Shown here: positions 1-8,087 of the stretch, in pieces
How positions within the stretch are numbered: the first letter of the stretch is position 1
How the letters are laid out: the number at the start of each line of letters is the position of its first letter
Source: Fidelibacterota bacterium UBA6817
Lineage (GTDB): Bacteria > Fidelibacterota > Fidelibacteria > Fidelibacterales > Fidelibacteraceae
Reading direction: 5' to 3'
Length of the DNA stretch: 57,059 bases
Assembly: GCA_002452555.1 (NCBI GenBank)
Contig: DKER01000038.1
Span: 1-57,059 of the forward strand
Translations under genes and position numbers: made by a program
The notes under the pieces: model-generated
Seen by the model: only the letters and a program-made list of their open reading frames with translations
Database searches by the model: none
What the model was told of the DNA's origin: nothing

Positions 1-134
1 GGGGTGCGGACTGCCGTGGCATAGGCACCGGGAACACGCATCATAACGCCTTCAATTACGGCCTGACCGCCGACCAGAATTGATGATTGCTGTATCAGAA
101 ACCGCAGCATCCGGTACATAAACCGGGGGGCCAT
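1..134 (-). CDS. DUF1385 (YqhQ-like) membrane protein, partial
   Basis: This is the N-terminal part of a gene that runs off the left edge of the window. I translated the reverse strand from the ATG at 134-132. The reading is open to base 1 and contains the run VGGQAVIEGVMMRVPG, which is the signature opening of the DUF1385/YqhQ family of polytopic membrane proteins of poorly known function. The start lies 8 bases downstream of the rpmE stop codon, so the two are probably co-transcribed. A rpmE-DUF1385-prfA order is common in bacteria, although prfA would be outside this window. No strong Shine-Dalgarno is visible, and an in-frame ATG at 119-117 is an alternative start. Confidence 0.85.
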   Translation of the reverse strand, partial: MAPRFMYRMLRFLIQQSSILVGGQAVIEGVMMRVPGAYATAVRT

Positions 135-141
135 GATGAAC

Positions 142-351
142 TTACTTTTTGGGGTTGAGGTTGTATTTCCTGTTGTATTTCTCAATACGTCCGGCCGTAT
201 CAAGAAGCTTCTGCTTTCCGGTATAGAAAGGATGGCAGGCTGAACAGATTTCAATCTTCATGTCCCCTACGGAAGTTTTGGTCTCAATGACATTCCCGCA
301 GGAGCAGGTGATTGTGCTTTCAACATATTTGGGATGGATTTTATCTCTCAT
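142..351 (-). CDS. rpmE: 50S ribosomal protein L31
   Basis: This 69-residue protein is full length for bacterial L31, a small protein of the large ribosomal subunit. It is the zinc-binding (C+) type: Cys16 and Cys18 lie in the TCSCGN segment, and Cys36 and Cys39 in CSACHPFYTGKQK, which is the family signature. The C+ form is usually the zinc-replete paralogue; no C- paralogue is seen in this window. An AGGA element lies about seven bases before the ATG. The gene is followed closely by the DUF1385 gene on the same strand. The 256-bp gap upstream (352-607) separates it from a divergent peroxiredoxin gene and probably holds both promoters. Confidence 0.97.
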   Translation of the reverse strand: MRDKIHPKYVESTITCSCGNVIETKTSVGDMKIEICSACHPFYTGKQKLLDTAGRIEKYNRKYNLNPKK

Positions 352-607
352 GTGATATCCTGTATTTTCTCTTTTCTTTCAGATAGGAAGATTACTAATC
401 ATTCGGAAAAAAAACAAATAATTTATTGGTTTCTAGACACCATGCCTCCACATTCTGACGACAATCCAATCGAACAATTCCTTTTATTCGAAAACCGCAT
501 GACATTTCTATAGGCTTGTATCTTTCCAATTTCTTATTTTTGCTTTTAACTCTTTCGTGCAAGGACTTATTTGAAAGACACATTCAAAAAAAATCGGGAG
601 TAAAATA

Positions 608-1207
608 ATGAGTATCCTGGTAGCCCGTCAGGCCCCGGACTTTGTTGCCCCGGCCGTTATGCCTGACAATAAAATCAACCCTTCTTTCCGGTTATCGGAT
701 TATCGGGGGAAATATGTCGTCCTTTTTTTCTGGCCTCTGGATTTTACATTTGTCTGTCCCACAGAGATTATCGCGCACGACAAACGTATTGACGCTTTTG
801 AAAAGAGAAATATACAGGTGATCGGCGTATCCATCGATTCACAATATACACACCTGGCCTGGAAAAACACCCCAATAGAAAAAGGGGGCATAGGAGCTGT
901 TCGTTTTCCGATTGTTGCCGATATTGACCATGCTATCACCCGTTCATACGGCGTTGAACACCCGGACGGCGTGGCATTGCGTGCCTCTTTTCTAATTGAC
1001 AGAGACGGAACCGTTCAGGCTGAAATGATTAACAATCTTGATCTTGGAAGAAACATTGACGAGATCATCCGCCTGGCAGATGCTCTCATATACACTCAAA
1101 AGCACGGAAAAGTATGTCCGGCCGGCTGGGAAGAGGGCAAGGAAGCCATGGATGCAAATCCTGAAGGCGTTGAAGTATTTCTCAGCGGTTTCTCAGAAGA
1201 ATTGTAA
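608..1207 (+). CDS. Typical 2-Cys peroxiredoxin (AhpC/Prx1 type)
   Basis: A 199-residue thiol peroxidase that would reduce hydrogen peroxide and organic hydroperoxides in the cytoplasm, with recycling by a thioredoxin or AhpF-like partner not seen here. The peroxidatic Cys50 sits in FTFVCPTE, and the resolving Cys170 in GKVCPAGW, as expected for a typical 2-Cys enzyme. The TFVCP context and 199-residue length match the Prx1/AhpC class. A GGGAG ribosome binding site lies at 595-599, eight bases before the ATG. It is the only plus-strand gene in the left 27 kb, so it is transcribed towards the putative origin. Its stop lies four bases from the stop of the convergent gene. Confidence 0.95.
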   Translation: MSILVARQAPDFVAPAVMPDNKINPSFRLSDYRGKYVVLFFWPLDFTFVCPTEIIAHDKRIDAFEKRNIQVIGVSIDSQYTHLAWKNTPIEKGGIGAVRFPIVADIDHAITRSYGVEHPDGVALRASFLIDRDGTVQAEMINNLDLGRNIDEIIRLADALIYTQKHGKVCPAGWEEGKEAMDANPEGVEVFLSGFSEEL

Positions 1208-1211
1208 GGCC

Positions 1212-2873
1212 TTACGGCAAAAAATAAAACCGGTCAAAATAAAATTGATCCTGTTTAAATTTTATTACCAGGGGGGCTTTTACCTCCTTTGGATAATATT
1301 GCCAGGAACCGGTAAAAAGATGGAAGCGGCTTAAGGGGTGCCCCGGATTTTCAACCGTTTTAACTATAGATGATGTGTTTATGTGCGGTAAATTGCTTAA
1401 TAAATACGGGATCTCATGATAAATTTCCCGGATAATGTCGTTCATGTTTTCTGTTACATCCGGAGTTTCTCTTTTATCCCACCAGGCAGAATACGGGTTT
1501 TTTAACAGCATTTGAAAATGTTTAAGAAAAATGGACGGAAATTCTGAGGGCCAGCCGGCAAAAACAGGATGTATGGCCGAAAGATCATCTTTGTAAACAC
1601 GATCCATCAGCTTAACCCGGAACAGGGTGAGAAGCAGCGGATTAACATCTGTTGTCAGGTCCGGTGCTGTTCCGGAGTGCTGAAGTATTTTTACAATTTC
1701 CAGGTTGGTTTCGGCTTCTGTTTTACTTTGTATGAACGCAATATTTTCGGACACACCGCCTCCATGGAGGTATAATCCGTAAGAAAAGGCGCCGATGTTA
1801 TGGTTAACAACAGAATCCTTCATCATTAAAGACCGAAAAACATTGCCATCCAAATCAAAAAGATCGGCCGGAACACCAAAATCAAAGAGGCGGTTGTTGC
1901 CGTACATATCACTCGTTGACAGAAAAATATCATCCCCTTTTTCGCCTTTCGGAGGATTCAGGGGAACATAGCGCATGCTTACCGGGAAAACGCCCTCTCC
2001 GTTCACGGCAAAGAACAGGGGAAGACCTACATGCATCACATACGATCTTACCGTACCCGAACACGTCACCCTGAGCCGTATCCAGTCTTCGTTTTGCTGA
2101 CCAGAATAGCCATAGGTCAGCCTTGTCCCGGAAATATGTTCGTCAAGAACCGGGTATAAGCCGACAATTTTCCGAAATTCCTGTTCCTGCTCATAGAGTT
2201 CAACAATTTTCCGGATATGACCAACATCAATTTTGTCATGGATTTTCATTCCGAGTGCCGTTTCAAACTGTTCTTTTACGTGCTTTCCGTAATAAATATC
2301 AAGATGGCGTATAAGGAAATACAATGGCCAATTTTCAGTCTGTGACCATCGTAAAAGATGCCAGACTGCCATAACATGAACAGCTTCCCATGAGTCCGGT
2401 TCACAGCGGGACCACAGGCATCCTGACGGAAGATCAATCAATGCATATCTCAGATTAATTCCTTCAATGAAATCAAGGAGATTCTTTTGCGATACGGCAT
2501 CAAGAGATTTCAGGGTTTGGGCGGCACGTTCATGAAACGTCCAACTCTTCATATAGGCATCAAATGCTTGATAATCCTTACCAAAGTCAGCGGCAAGGTC
2601 GCCTTGTGTGCTAAGTCTTAAAAATTCCATTCTGTCCCCGGAAACAAGTGCCTGGGAAAATCCGAGAGCCGTAAACAAATCTCTTTCGTCATCTATCTCA
2701 ACAGATATGGGCTCAACGAGTGAATTTATAGTAATTTTTACAGTACCTTGCCTTTGAAATGTCACGCTTTTATTGGAAACCGGCTCACCCCGGCTTAACC
2801 AGGCCCGGAAAATGAACAATCCGCTCATGGTCAGGGTTATTGAAATCAATATGACGGCAAGAGTTCTTTTCAT
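1212..2873 (-). CDS. Penicillin-acylase-like protein, apparently lacking the catalytic Ser
   Basis: A 553-residue exported protein with an N-terminal hydrophobic anchor or signal (residues 4-22). Residues 55-190 resemble the alpha-chain region of penicillin acylases (Ntn hydrolases): ALGFSQALVSGDRMEFLRL, then GDLAADFG, LLDFIEGIN, and a CEPDSWEAVHVMAVWHLLRW block that parallels the family's P.W...D....K segment. The junction where acylases carry the self-processing Ser-Asn nucleophile (SN.W) is not recognisable. The C-terminal half aligns only loosely (near GLPLFFAVNGEG), and the protein is shorter than the usual 700-800 residues. I infer a divergent, probably non-hydrolytic relative. The gene ends a minus-strand run that includes DUF3108 and CPBP genes and starts three bases after the DUF3108 stop. 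Confidence 0.6.
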   Translation of the reverse strand: MKRTLAVILISITLTMSGLFIFRAWLSRGEPVSNKSVTFQRQGTVKITINSLVEPISVEIDDERDLFTALGFSQALVSGDRMEFLRLSTQGDLAADFGKDYQAFDAYMKSWTFHERAAQTLKSLDAVSQKNLLDFIEGINLRYALIDLPSGCLWSRCEPDSWEAVHVMAVWHLLRWSQTENWPLYFLIRHLDIYYGKHVKEQFETALGMKIHDKIDVGHIRKIVELYEQEQEFRKIVGLYPVLDEHISGTRLTYGYSGQQNEDWIRLRVTCSGTVRSYVMHVGLPLFFAVNGEGVFPVSMRYVPLNPPKGEKGDDIFLSTSDMYGNNRLFDFGVPADLFDLDGNVFRSLMMKDSVVNHNIGAFSYGLYLHGGGVSENIAFIQSKTEAETNLEIVKILQHSGTAPDLTTDVNPLLLTLFRVKLMDRVYKDDLSAIHPVFAGWPSEFPSIFLKHFQMLLKNPYSAWWDKRETPDVTENMNDIIREIYHEIPYLLSNLPHINTSSIVKTVENPGHPLSRFHLFTGSWQYYPKEVKAPLVIKFKQDQFYFDRFYFLP

Positions 2874-2875
2874 GG

Positions 2876-3562
2876 TTAATTATCTGCGATTTTGGCACTT
2901 AGTTTATTTCGGGAAACAGAAAAGTTTGCCTCAAGGATTTTTTGACTCTTTTGATCAACCGTAATACTCCTGAATGCCGCAGGGTCGCCTAACCGGGATG
3001 TAAAAAGATCCGTTTCTTTCAAAACCGGCCGTCCGCCGGTTTTGCGGGTCTTGATTTCCCATTGGATCATCCCGTCATCCCGTAACATGGGCACGGCTGT
3101 CGCATCATAAAACTCCCCTTCAATTTCCAGGGAATAGTGTTTGGTAACCGGCACGTTTTCTTTTGTCAGGGCAAGAATGAGCGACAGCATATTATGAACC
3201 GCTCCGTCGGCAGGACGCCATTCTCCGTTTGAATAGGAAATTTTTTTTTCTTCATAGCGGGTTGTAAGGTTCTGTCGTATATTTTTTTGAATAATATTTT
3301 TTTCAAACGATAAAATACCCGTCAAATCGCTATCCATGATAAGCCGATATTCGTTTTGCACTAAAAATATTCTGGAAAAAAAGGGCGTGGTTTCTGCCTT
3401 AAACTGAAAAGAAACATGGTTGTCAGGGTTTAATTCTGTTTTTTCCAAGCGAACATATACTACCGGAAGTCCCAGGAACGTTACTTCATAGACCTGTGCA
3501 GGCGCTTGTCTGCCAAAGAACAGAAGGCAAATGAATGCGATTTTAATGATTGATCTTGTCAT
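2876..3562 (-). CDS. DUF3108 family exported protein
   Basis: A 228-residue protein (from the chosen start) whose overall pattern fits the DUF3108 family: secreted beta-rich proteins of unknown function, common in Gram-negative bacteria. The open frame extends to 3628, but the ATG at 3562 begins a proper signal peptide (TRSIIKIAFICLLFFGRQAPA) with likely cleavage before Gln23, so I prefer it. The longer form would overlap the upstream CPBP gene by 26 bases. No clear Shine-Dalgarno precedes either start. Motif-level support is modest because the family is defined by profile. It lies between the CPBP protease and penicillin-acylase-like genes, with three bases to the latter. Confidence 0.6.
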   Translation of the reverse strand: MTRSIIKIAFICLLFFGRQAPAQVYEVTFLGLPVVYVRLEKTELNPDNHVSFQFKAETTPFFSRIFLVQNEYRLIMDSDLTGILSFEKNIIQKNIRQNLTTRYEEKKISYSNGEWRPADGAVHNMLSLILALTKENVPVTKHYSLEIEGEFYDATAVPMLRDDGMIQWEIKTRKTGGRPVLKETDLFTSRLGDPAAFRSITVDQKSQKILEANFSVSRNKLSAKIADN

Positions 3563-3602
3563 ACAAGTGTAAATATACATTAAGCGAGAGGAATATCGAG
3601 GC

Positions 3603-4439
3603 TTAGATTTGATCTTTTTCACTCTCAATTACCGGGGGAACAAAAAAAGGACGACACGAATAATATCCGGCCAGGATAAGCAGGCCTGCAAATAATATCC
3701 AAATATTTCGCACGTATCCGTTCGCAACATACCAGGTCGCGTCTCCGCTAAAATTAAGCATCAACAATGAAACCAAATTATACATGGAATGAAGAAAAAT
3801 TCCGGGAATCACAGAATCAAAAAGGTAAGACATTCCCCCCAACAGGATTCCTAAAACAGCGATTTGAATAAAATACCACGGCAGGGCGTGGATCATTGCA
3901 AAAAAGAATGCTGAAAAGAAAATCGCCGCAAGAACGTTTTTAATATTTTCTTCCAGGGATTGTAAAAGCACGCCTCTGAAGAGACACTCTTCAGAAAATG
4001 ATGCAGCGAAACACGCCGCAATGATCATAAGAACCGCTTCCGGAAATGTTGTCCATTTATAGTTTCCCATCAAAAGCAAATATTCTTCCGGAACGGCAAT
4101 CCAGTTGCCCAGAATCCTGTCGGCGGCATCTGATACAATAATAATGCCGCCTGTAAAAAGAATGATGCCCGGCCAGGCTTTATTGTGGATTTTATTCAAT
4201 CGTAATAGTTTTAAAACCGAGCGCCCGGGCCTTTTCCTTCGCACATAGATAAGTGTAGGAATTATAAAAACAAGTTCAAGAATCAGCAAACTCAAGGCCA
4301 GTATTGAATATGATTGGGAAAAAAACGGTGCTTTGAAAATGAGAGAAAGTAGCAATGATACGCCCCAGCCGGCCATTAGCAGCAGTATGGCAACCGACAG
4401 CGGTAAAAATCGCGTGTTATTGACGGGGTTTTTATTCAT
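3603..4439 (-). CDS. CPBP-family intramembrane metalloprotease (Abi/Rce1-like)
   Basis: A 278-residue polytopic membrane protein with about eight hydrophobic segments. The three hallmark motifs of the CPBP (CAAX protease and bacteriocin-processing) family are present: EECLFRG with Glu150, Glu151 and Arg155; FFFAMIH with His184; and HSMYN with His217 and Asn221. Together these form the metal site in the membrane. Substrates in bacteria are largely unknown; no prenylation or bacteriocin genes lie nearby. The gene sits in a tightly packed minus-strand run, 14 bases downstream of the eIF2B-like gene, so it is probably co-transcribed with it. Confidence 0.92.
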   Translation of the reverse strand: MNKNPVNNTRFLPLSVAILLLMAGWGVSLLLSLIFKAPFFSQSYSILALSLLILELVFIIPTLIYVRRKRPGRSVLKLLRLNKIHNKAWPGIILFTGGIIIVSDAADRILGNWIAVPEEYLLLMGNYKWTTFPEAVLMIIAACFAASFSEECLFRGVLLQSLEENIKNVLAAIFFSAFFFAMIHALPWYFIQIAVLGILLGGMSYLFDSVIPGIFLHSMYNLVSLLMLNFSGDATWYVANGYVRNIWILFAGLLILAGYYSCRPFFVPPVIESEKDQI

Positions 4440-4453
4440 TATTGATTATTGTA

Positions 4454-5287
4454 TCAGAAGGGCTTTAGCTCTCCATCCACGATCATTCCGCCCTTCCCGG
4501 AAAAAGAAACGGATTCAAAATAGGGATTATATACTGAAATATTATTTATGCTCTCTGCAAGTATAAGCGATGCGGGATGCTGATCTTTACTCCAGTCTTC
4601 AGGCGGATAAGGCATTGATTTGCTGCTGTCTGTCAGAACATACAGGGGAATATCTGTTTCTCGGCAAAGCCTCATGACAAGACCTGTGCCGATTTTATTA
4701 ACAAAACCGTTGTCCCAGTACCAGTCTGTCCCAACCAGGGCAAGGCTGCAGCTTTCCAATGCTTTTTCCATGGCGGCGTCAGTAAACAGGGATACGTCCA
4801 CGTCATAACGGGCCAGGAATTTGGCAAGGTTAACCGCTTCATTAACCGGTCGGCACTCCGTCGTATGAACAGTAAAGATTTTCTTGTCCTGAACCGCTTT
4901 GACAATAGATTTTCTAACAATTGAGCTGTGACTAAAAGAAAAAATACGGCTTCCGTCCTGAATTAGCGATGATGCCGTGTCAACGGTTTTATCAATATTT
5001 TCATTTAATTTTGTTCGGAATTCATCAATAATGGCCGGAATAGTATCATTGCTTTTTAAAAAGCGGTTCATGATAAAGCTGTTTAAATTGGGAAATATTG
5101 CCATCAGGGGGTGGGCTCCGACAACCTGTTCATACAGGGATTCCAGCTTTTTTGCCTGTTCTTCCCGTGAAAATGAGCTGTTGTCAGTAAAATAACGGGT
5201 TAAAATGTTTAAAAATTTAAACAACAATGTTGTCGCACCCGCTTCCTGTTCCAACAGGAGAGTTTCGAATTCAGGATAATATTTCAT
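4454..5287 (-). CDS. eIF2B alpha/beta/delta-like (IF-2B domain) protein
   Basis: A 277-residue protein of the IF-2B Rossmann-like superfamily, which includes eukaryotic eIF2B subunits, methylthioribose-1-phosphate isomerase and archaeal ribose-1,5-bisphosphate isomerase. Visible family features are FSHSSIVRKSIVKA (about 117-131), TECRPVNEA (143-151, with Glu144, Arg146, Pro147), the acidic Asp170 after a hydrophobic strand, and VGTDWYWDNGFVNKIGT (185-201). The bacterial role of this form is not known to me. It may be a sugar-phosphate isomerase or a nucleotide-binding protein, and I do not assign a reaction. Its start overlaps the DUF2225 stop by 17 bases, indicating translational coupling. 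Confidence 0.8.
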   Translation of the reverse strand: MKYYPEFETLLLEQEAGATTLLFKFLNILTRYFTDNSSFSREEQAKKLESLYEQVVGAHPLMAIFPNLNSFIMNRFLKSNDTIPAIIDEFRTKLNENIDKTVDTASSLIQDGSRIFSFSHSSIVRKSIVKAVQDKKIFTVHTTECRPVNEAVNLAKFLARYDVDVSLFTDAAMEKALESCSLALVGTDWYWDNGFVNKIGTGLVMRLCRETDIPLYVLTDSSKSMPYPPEDWSKDQHPASLILAESINNISVYNPYFESVSFSGKGGMIVDGELKPF

Positions 5288-5978
5288 CGGGGCCCTCCTC
5301 GTCCCGGGGTAGGTGTACTATCCCCGATATTTTTTCACTGATGAGTTTCCATTGGAAATCAAAAAGTTTTCGCATCATCGTTATAGAAGTATCCAAATTG
5401 TACAAATTATTTCGCGCTTTTTCGAATTCTTTATTTCTGCGGTGCATATCCGAAATTAAATAATAGGTCATAGAAATATCTTTATTGCTCATGCCTTTTT
5501 CAAGCAGGGCTCTTTCAAACGATGTGATGGCCAGATTTCTGTATTCAGCTGCCGTTTGAGTATTTCCTTCATCATCAAAAAGCCAGCTTATACGCATATA
5601 GCAATCACCCATAAGATAGGATCGTGCCTGATCAGCCGCCAGAATCCCAAGATACGCCTGAAAAAGCTCCAGCGTCGTAGGATTGTTGTCTGAAAACTGT
5701 TCGAGATATGCTTCACTTTCCACATAAACCGTCACTTCTTGAAGATAAGCGGGCGGTGAGGAAAAATCATGACTGACATAATAACACGTCGGACATTGTA
5801 GCAGCCATTCGTCAAGTAAATCATCCTGAAATGTGCGAATTCTGAAATCGGTATCAATGCTTTCAATGTCAAACAATAAATGTGCCGGATTGTTAATTAC
5901 TGTTGTTCCGCAAATTGGGCAATTTACGGCACGCTCGCCGTTTTCCAGATCCTCGGGGACATAATTTTCATCAATCAT
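5271..5978 (-). CDS. DUF2225 protein with zinc-ribbon N-terminus
   Basis: A 235-residue cytoplasmic protein. The N-terminus carries two CxxC knuckles (Cys20-Cys23 in NCPICGT and Cys62-Cys65 in QCPTCYY) separated by about 40 residues, the layout of DUF2225. The remainder is helical with TPR-like spacing (runs such as ERALLEKGMSNKDISMTYY). The function of the family is unknown. It overlaps the downstream eIF2B-like gene by 17 bases and the upstream Nudix gene by 8 bases, so the three are very likely one transcription unit. Confidence 0.78.
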   Translation of the reverse strand: MIDENYVPEDLENGERAVNCPICGTTVINNPAHLLFDIESIDTDFRIRTFQDDLLDEWLLQCPTCYYVSHDFSSPPAYLQEVTVYVESEAYLEQFSDNNPTTLELFQAYLGILAADQARSYLMGDCYMRISWLFDDEGNTQTAAEYRNLAITSFERALLEKGMSNKDISMTYYLISDMHRRNKEFEKARNNLYNLDTSITMMRKLFDFQWKLISEKISGIVHLPRDEEGPDEILS

Positions 5979-6438
5979 TCAGCGAAATCTCCAGCCATCT
6001 CTTTTCTGCAAACCCTTCAGACATCATCCTGTGCAGAATCTGCAACGATTTTTTATGATTTTCCCAGGCAACTTTTTCAACGGCTTCTTCAACGGGAAGC
6101 CACTCATAACTGCAATGTTCTTTTCCTAATATTATTTTATCCGCCTTAACCTCGGCGGCAAAGACTGGAACAATATTCATTCTGTTTTCCCTTGCTTCAT
6201 AAAACGAACTGGTTCCGTCAAGCACCCAAAAACGGGACGGTTTAAGCCCTGTTTCTTCTTTCATTTCACGCAGTGCGGCCTGCCATGCAGTTTCACCTTC
6301 CCGGATTTTTCCGTGAACACAGTGGTAAATACCTGCATATAAACGCTCCGGAGCCCTTTTCATTATCAAAAAACGAAGTCCTTCCGGGCTTTTTCTGAAT
6401 ATCCAGCAATCAATAACGCGAACAATTAACTCTGTCAT
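5971..6438 (-). CDS. Nudix hydrolase
   Basis: A 155-residue hydrolase of the Nudix superfamily, which cleaves nucleoside diphosphates linked to other moieties. The full Nudix box is present: Gly43, Glu49, Arg57-Glu58, Glu61-Glu62 and Gly64 fit GX5EX7REUXEEXGU exactly. The opening VRVIDCWIFRK and the tail SYEWLPVEEA resemble dATP- or dihydroneopterin-triphosphate-type NudB enzymes, but the substrate cannot be settled from sequence alone. The stop overlaps the next gene by 8 bases, and the start lies two bases after the ssb stop. Confidence 0.93.
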   Translation of the reverse strand: MTELIVRVIDCWIFRKSPEGLRFLIMKRAPERLYAGIYHCVHGKIREGETAWQAALREMKEETGLKPSRFWVLDGTSSFYEARENRMNIVPVFAAEVKADKIILGKEHCSYEWLPVEEAVEKVAWENHKKSLQILHRMMSEGFAEKRWLEISLND

Positions 6439-6440
6439 AA

Positions 6441-6905
6441 TTAAAAAGGCAGGTCATCCTCGCCGGGCAAATTCTCGGAAGACATGTTTTTGGGCTGATT
6501 GTTTTCTTCATAGTTTATCGAGACGTCCGTATCAGAACCGCTTTCATTAATATCGGAGCCTGAATCTTTTCTGTCAAGCAGTATCAATGTATCAACGTTG
6601 ACCTCTGTCGAATATCTGTCGTTACCGTCTTTGTCCTGCCATTTACGGGTTTTGAGCCGGCCTTCAATATAGACTTTCCGGCCCTTTGTCACATATTGAT
6701 TGATATACTCTGCCGTTTTCCCGAAGGCAACGCAACGATGCCACTCTGTCAATTCTTTAATTTCCCCGGTCGATGAATCCCGATATGATTCCGTTGTGGC
6801 AAGATTAATGTTTGAAATTTGACGGCCGTCCGGCATAGCCCTGCGCTCCGGATCTTTTCCCAAATTGCCGATCAGAATAACTTTGTTCATTGAATTTTTA
6901 TGCAT
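6441..6905 (-). CDS. ssb: Single-stranded DNA-binding protein SSB (main form)
   Basis: A 154-residue SSB: an OB-fold domain over the first ~110 residues (NKVILIGNLGKDPERR, then WHRCVAFGKTAEYINQYVTKGRKVYIEGRL), a variable acidic and Asn-rich linker, and the C-terminal tip EDDLPF that recruits replication and repair partners. The start is the ATG at 6905-6903 because a GGAGG site at 6917-6913 lies seven bases upstream. An internal ATG at 6890 lacks such spacing. It acts at replication forks, recombination and repair. The gene lies in the gyrA-yggS-Nudix run. A second, tip-less ssb paralogue is at 30475. Confidence 0.97.
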   Translation of the reverse strand: MHKNSMNKVILIGNLGKDPERRAMPDGRQISNINLATTESYRDSSTGEIKELTEWHRCVAFGKTAEYINQYVTKGRKVYIEGRLKTRKWQDKDGNDRYSTEVNVDTLILLDRKDSGSDINESGSDTDVSINYEENNQPKNMSSENLPGEDDLPF

Positions 6906-6921
6906 AATAAAACCTCCATTT

Positions 6922-7410
6922 TTAAAGATACAAATCTTTCATCTCTGCTGCAATCAGCCTTTCAGCCTCTTTTTTATCCTTATAGAAAAGACCGTATACT
7001 GTTTTCTTTTGGTGTGCCGCTAAAATGGCATTCCACACCATCAGATCACAACGGACATAAACCCTTTCGGTTTCCGGTTTTTCAATAGTGCCCGCCGTGA
7101 CGATGACAGAAGGAATCTTATTACCGGCGGCTTTCTTAAAAACAAAACTCATGTCGGGAAAACGCAAGCCCAGATCATCCCTGTTTTTTCCCATGAGGGG
7201 ATTTATGCCGCTAACATTTATGTAATCCTGAACAAGCGCAAGAGTGTCTGACATCTCCGGAATATTTGCCGTCAGCCAGATTATATCATAATCTTTAAAA
7301 AGGTCCGGATTGTCTGCCCTTTCCAGGACTTGACAACGCGACTCCGGAAAAGTTATGTTCAAGGTCTGACCCGTAAGATCAGCTATTAATATTTTATTTC
7401 GTTCAGTCAT
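6922..7410 (-). CDS. Short purine-nucleoside-phosphorylase-like protein
   Basis: A 162-residue protein, clearly shorter than trimeric purine nucleoside phosphorylases (about 270). Residues around 80-112 carry DYINVSGINPLMGKN and LGLRFPDMS, closely matching the PNP signature (DHIN..G.NPL.GPN...G.RFPDMS). The following stretch (IEKPETERVY, then LMVWNAILAAHQKKTVYGL) parallels the FET.AE and MSTVPEVIAARH regions in degraded form. The N-terminal phosphate-binding part is missing. I infer a decayed or repurposed relative that may keep base or nucleoside binding but is unlikely to be an ordinary PNP. It overlaps yggS by four bases (ATGA) and precedes ssb by 16 bases. Confidence 0.6.
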   Translation of the reverse strand: MTERNKILIADLTGQTLNITFPESRCQVLERADNPDLFKDYDIIWLTANIPEMSDTLALVQDYINVSGINPLMGKNRDDLGLRFPDMSFVFKKAAGNKIPSVIVTAGTIEKPETERVYVRCDLMVWNAILAAHQKKTVYGLFYKDKKEAERLIAAEMKDLYL

Positions 7411-8087
7411 AAACCCTCCGGCCTGGGGCCAAACAACCCCTGTCCAATTCTGATAATTGTCGCTCCCTCTTCCAGGGCAATCTTATAATCGTTTGTCATT
7501 CCCATGGATAATTCATCAAAAGAAAATGTTTCCGTTTCCCGCTTTTTCAGCTTGTCTCTCAACTCTCTCAAAAGGATAAAAGACTGACGAATCCGGCCTG
7601 TATCTCCTGTCAGCGGTCCCATGGTCATCAGGCCTTTGATGTTAAGACCGGGCGTTTTTTCGCTTAACAGGTCTACAAACGGTTCAATGGTATCGGGATT
7701 CAACCCATGCTTGCTTGTTTCTCTGCTGGTATTTACCTGTATCAGAATGTTGATCGATGACAAATTTTCTGCAATAAGGCCGGCAATTTTTAATCGATCC
7801 AGGCTGTGGAACCATTCGAAATGGGTTAATAGATCCTGAACCTTGTTTGACTGGAGCGTTCCGATAAAATGCCTTTCTATGCCGGGAAAGGATTCCTGTG
7901 AAAACTTATGCAGGGCTTCTTGCATTCTGTTTTCTCCAAACGCTGTTATTCCGGCTTTTGCCGCCTGAGCCATAATTTCAATTGGAAATCGCTTGGTTAC
8001 GGCAACAATACGCACTTTACCCGGATAGGGAGAAAGATGTTGAATATCCCCGCGGATTTTTACAAGTTTTTCCCCAACATGAATCAT
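7407..8087 (-). CDS. yggS: YggS/PLPBP family pyridoxal-phosphate homeostasis protein
   Basis: A 226-residue alanine-racemase-fold protein of the YggS (PLPBP) family, which binds pyridoxal 5'-phosphate and buffers the vitamin B6 pool without known catalysis. The PLP lysine is Lys32 in VAVTKRF. Other hallmarks are GENRMQE (51-57), HFIGTLQSNK, and the phosphate-cup region LSMGMTNDYKIALEEGATIIRIGQGLFG. The length matches the family. It overlaps both neighbours by four bases (the gyrA stop at 8084-8087 and the next gene at 7407-7410), so translation is probably coupled across gyrA-yggS and the PNP-like gene. Confidence 0.95.
   Translation of the reverse strand: MIHVGEKLVKIRGDIQHLSPYPGKVRIVAVTKRFPIEIMAQAAKAGITAFGENRMQEALHKFSQESFPGIERHFIGTLQSNKVQDLLTHFEWFHSLDRLKIAGLIAENLSSINILIQVNTSRETSKHGLNPDTIEPFVDLLSEKTPGLNIKGLMTMGPLTGDTGRIRQSFILLRELRDKLKKRETETFSFDELSMGMTNDYKIALEEGATIIRIGQGLFGPRPEGL

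Noticed and set aside
395..583. 62-residue minus-strand ORF between rpmE and the peroxiredoxin
   Set aside because: No recognisable family, no ribosome binding site, and an AT-rich gap between divergent genes; likely chance.
1204..1215. 12-bp palindrome GTAAGGCCTTAC at the convergent stops
   Set aside because: It is short, with no loop and no T-run, and contains the two stop codons; no terminator function is supported.
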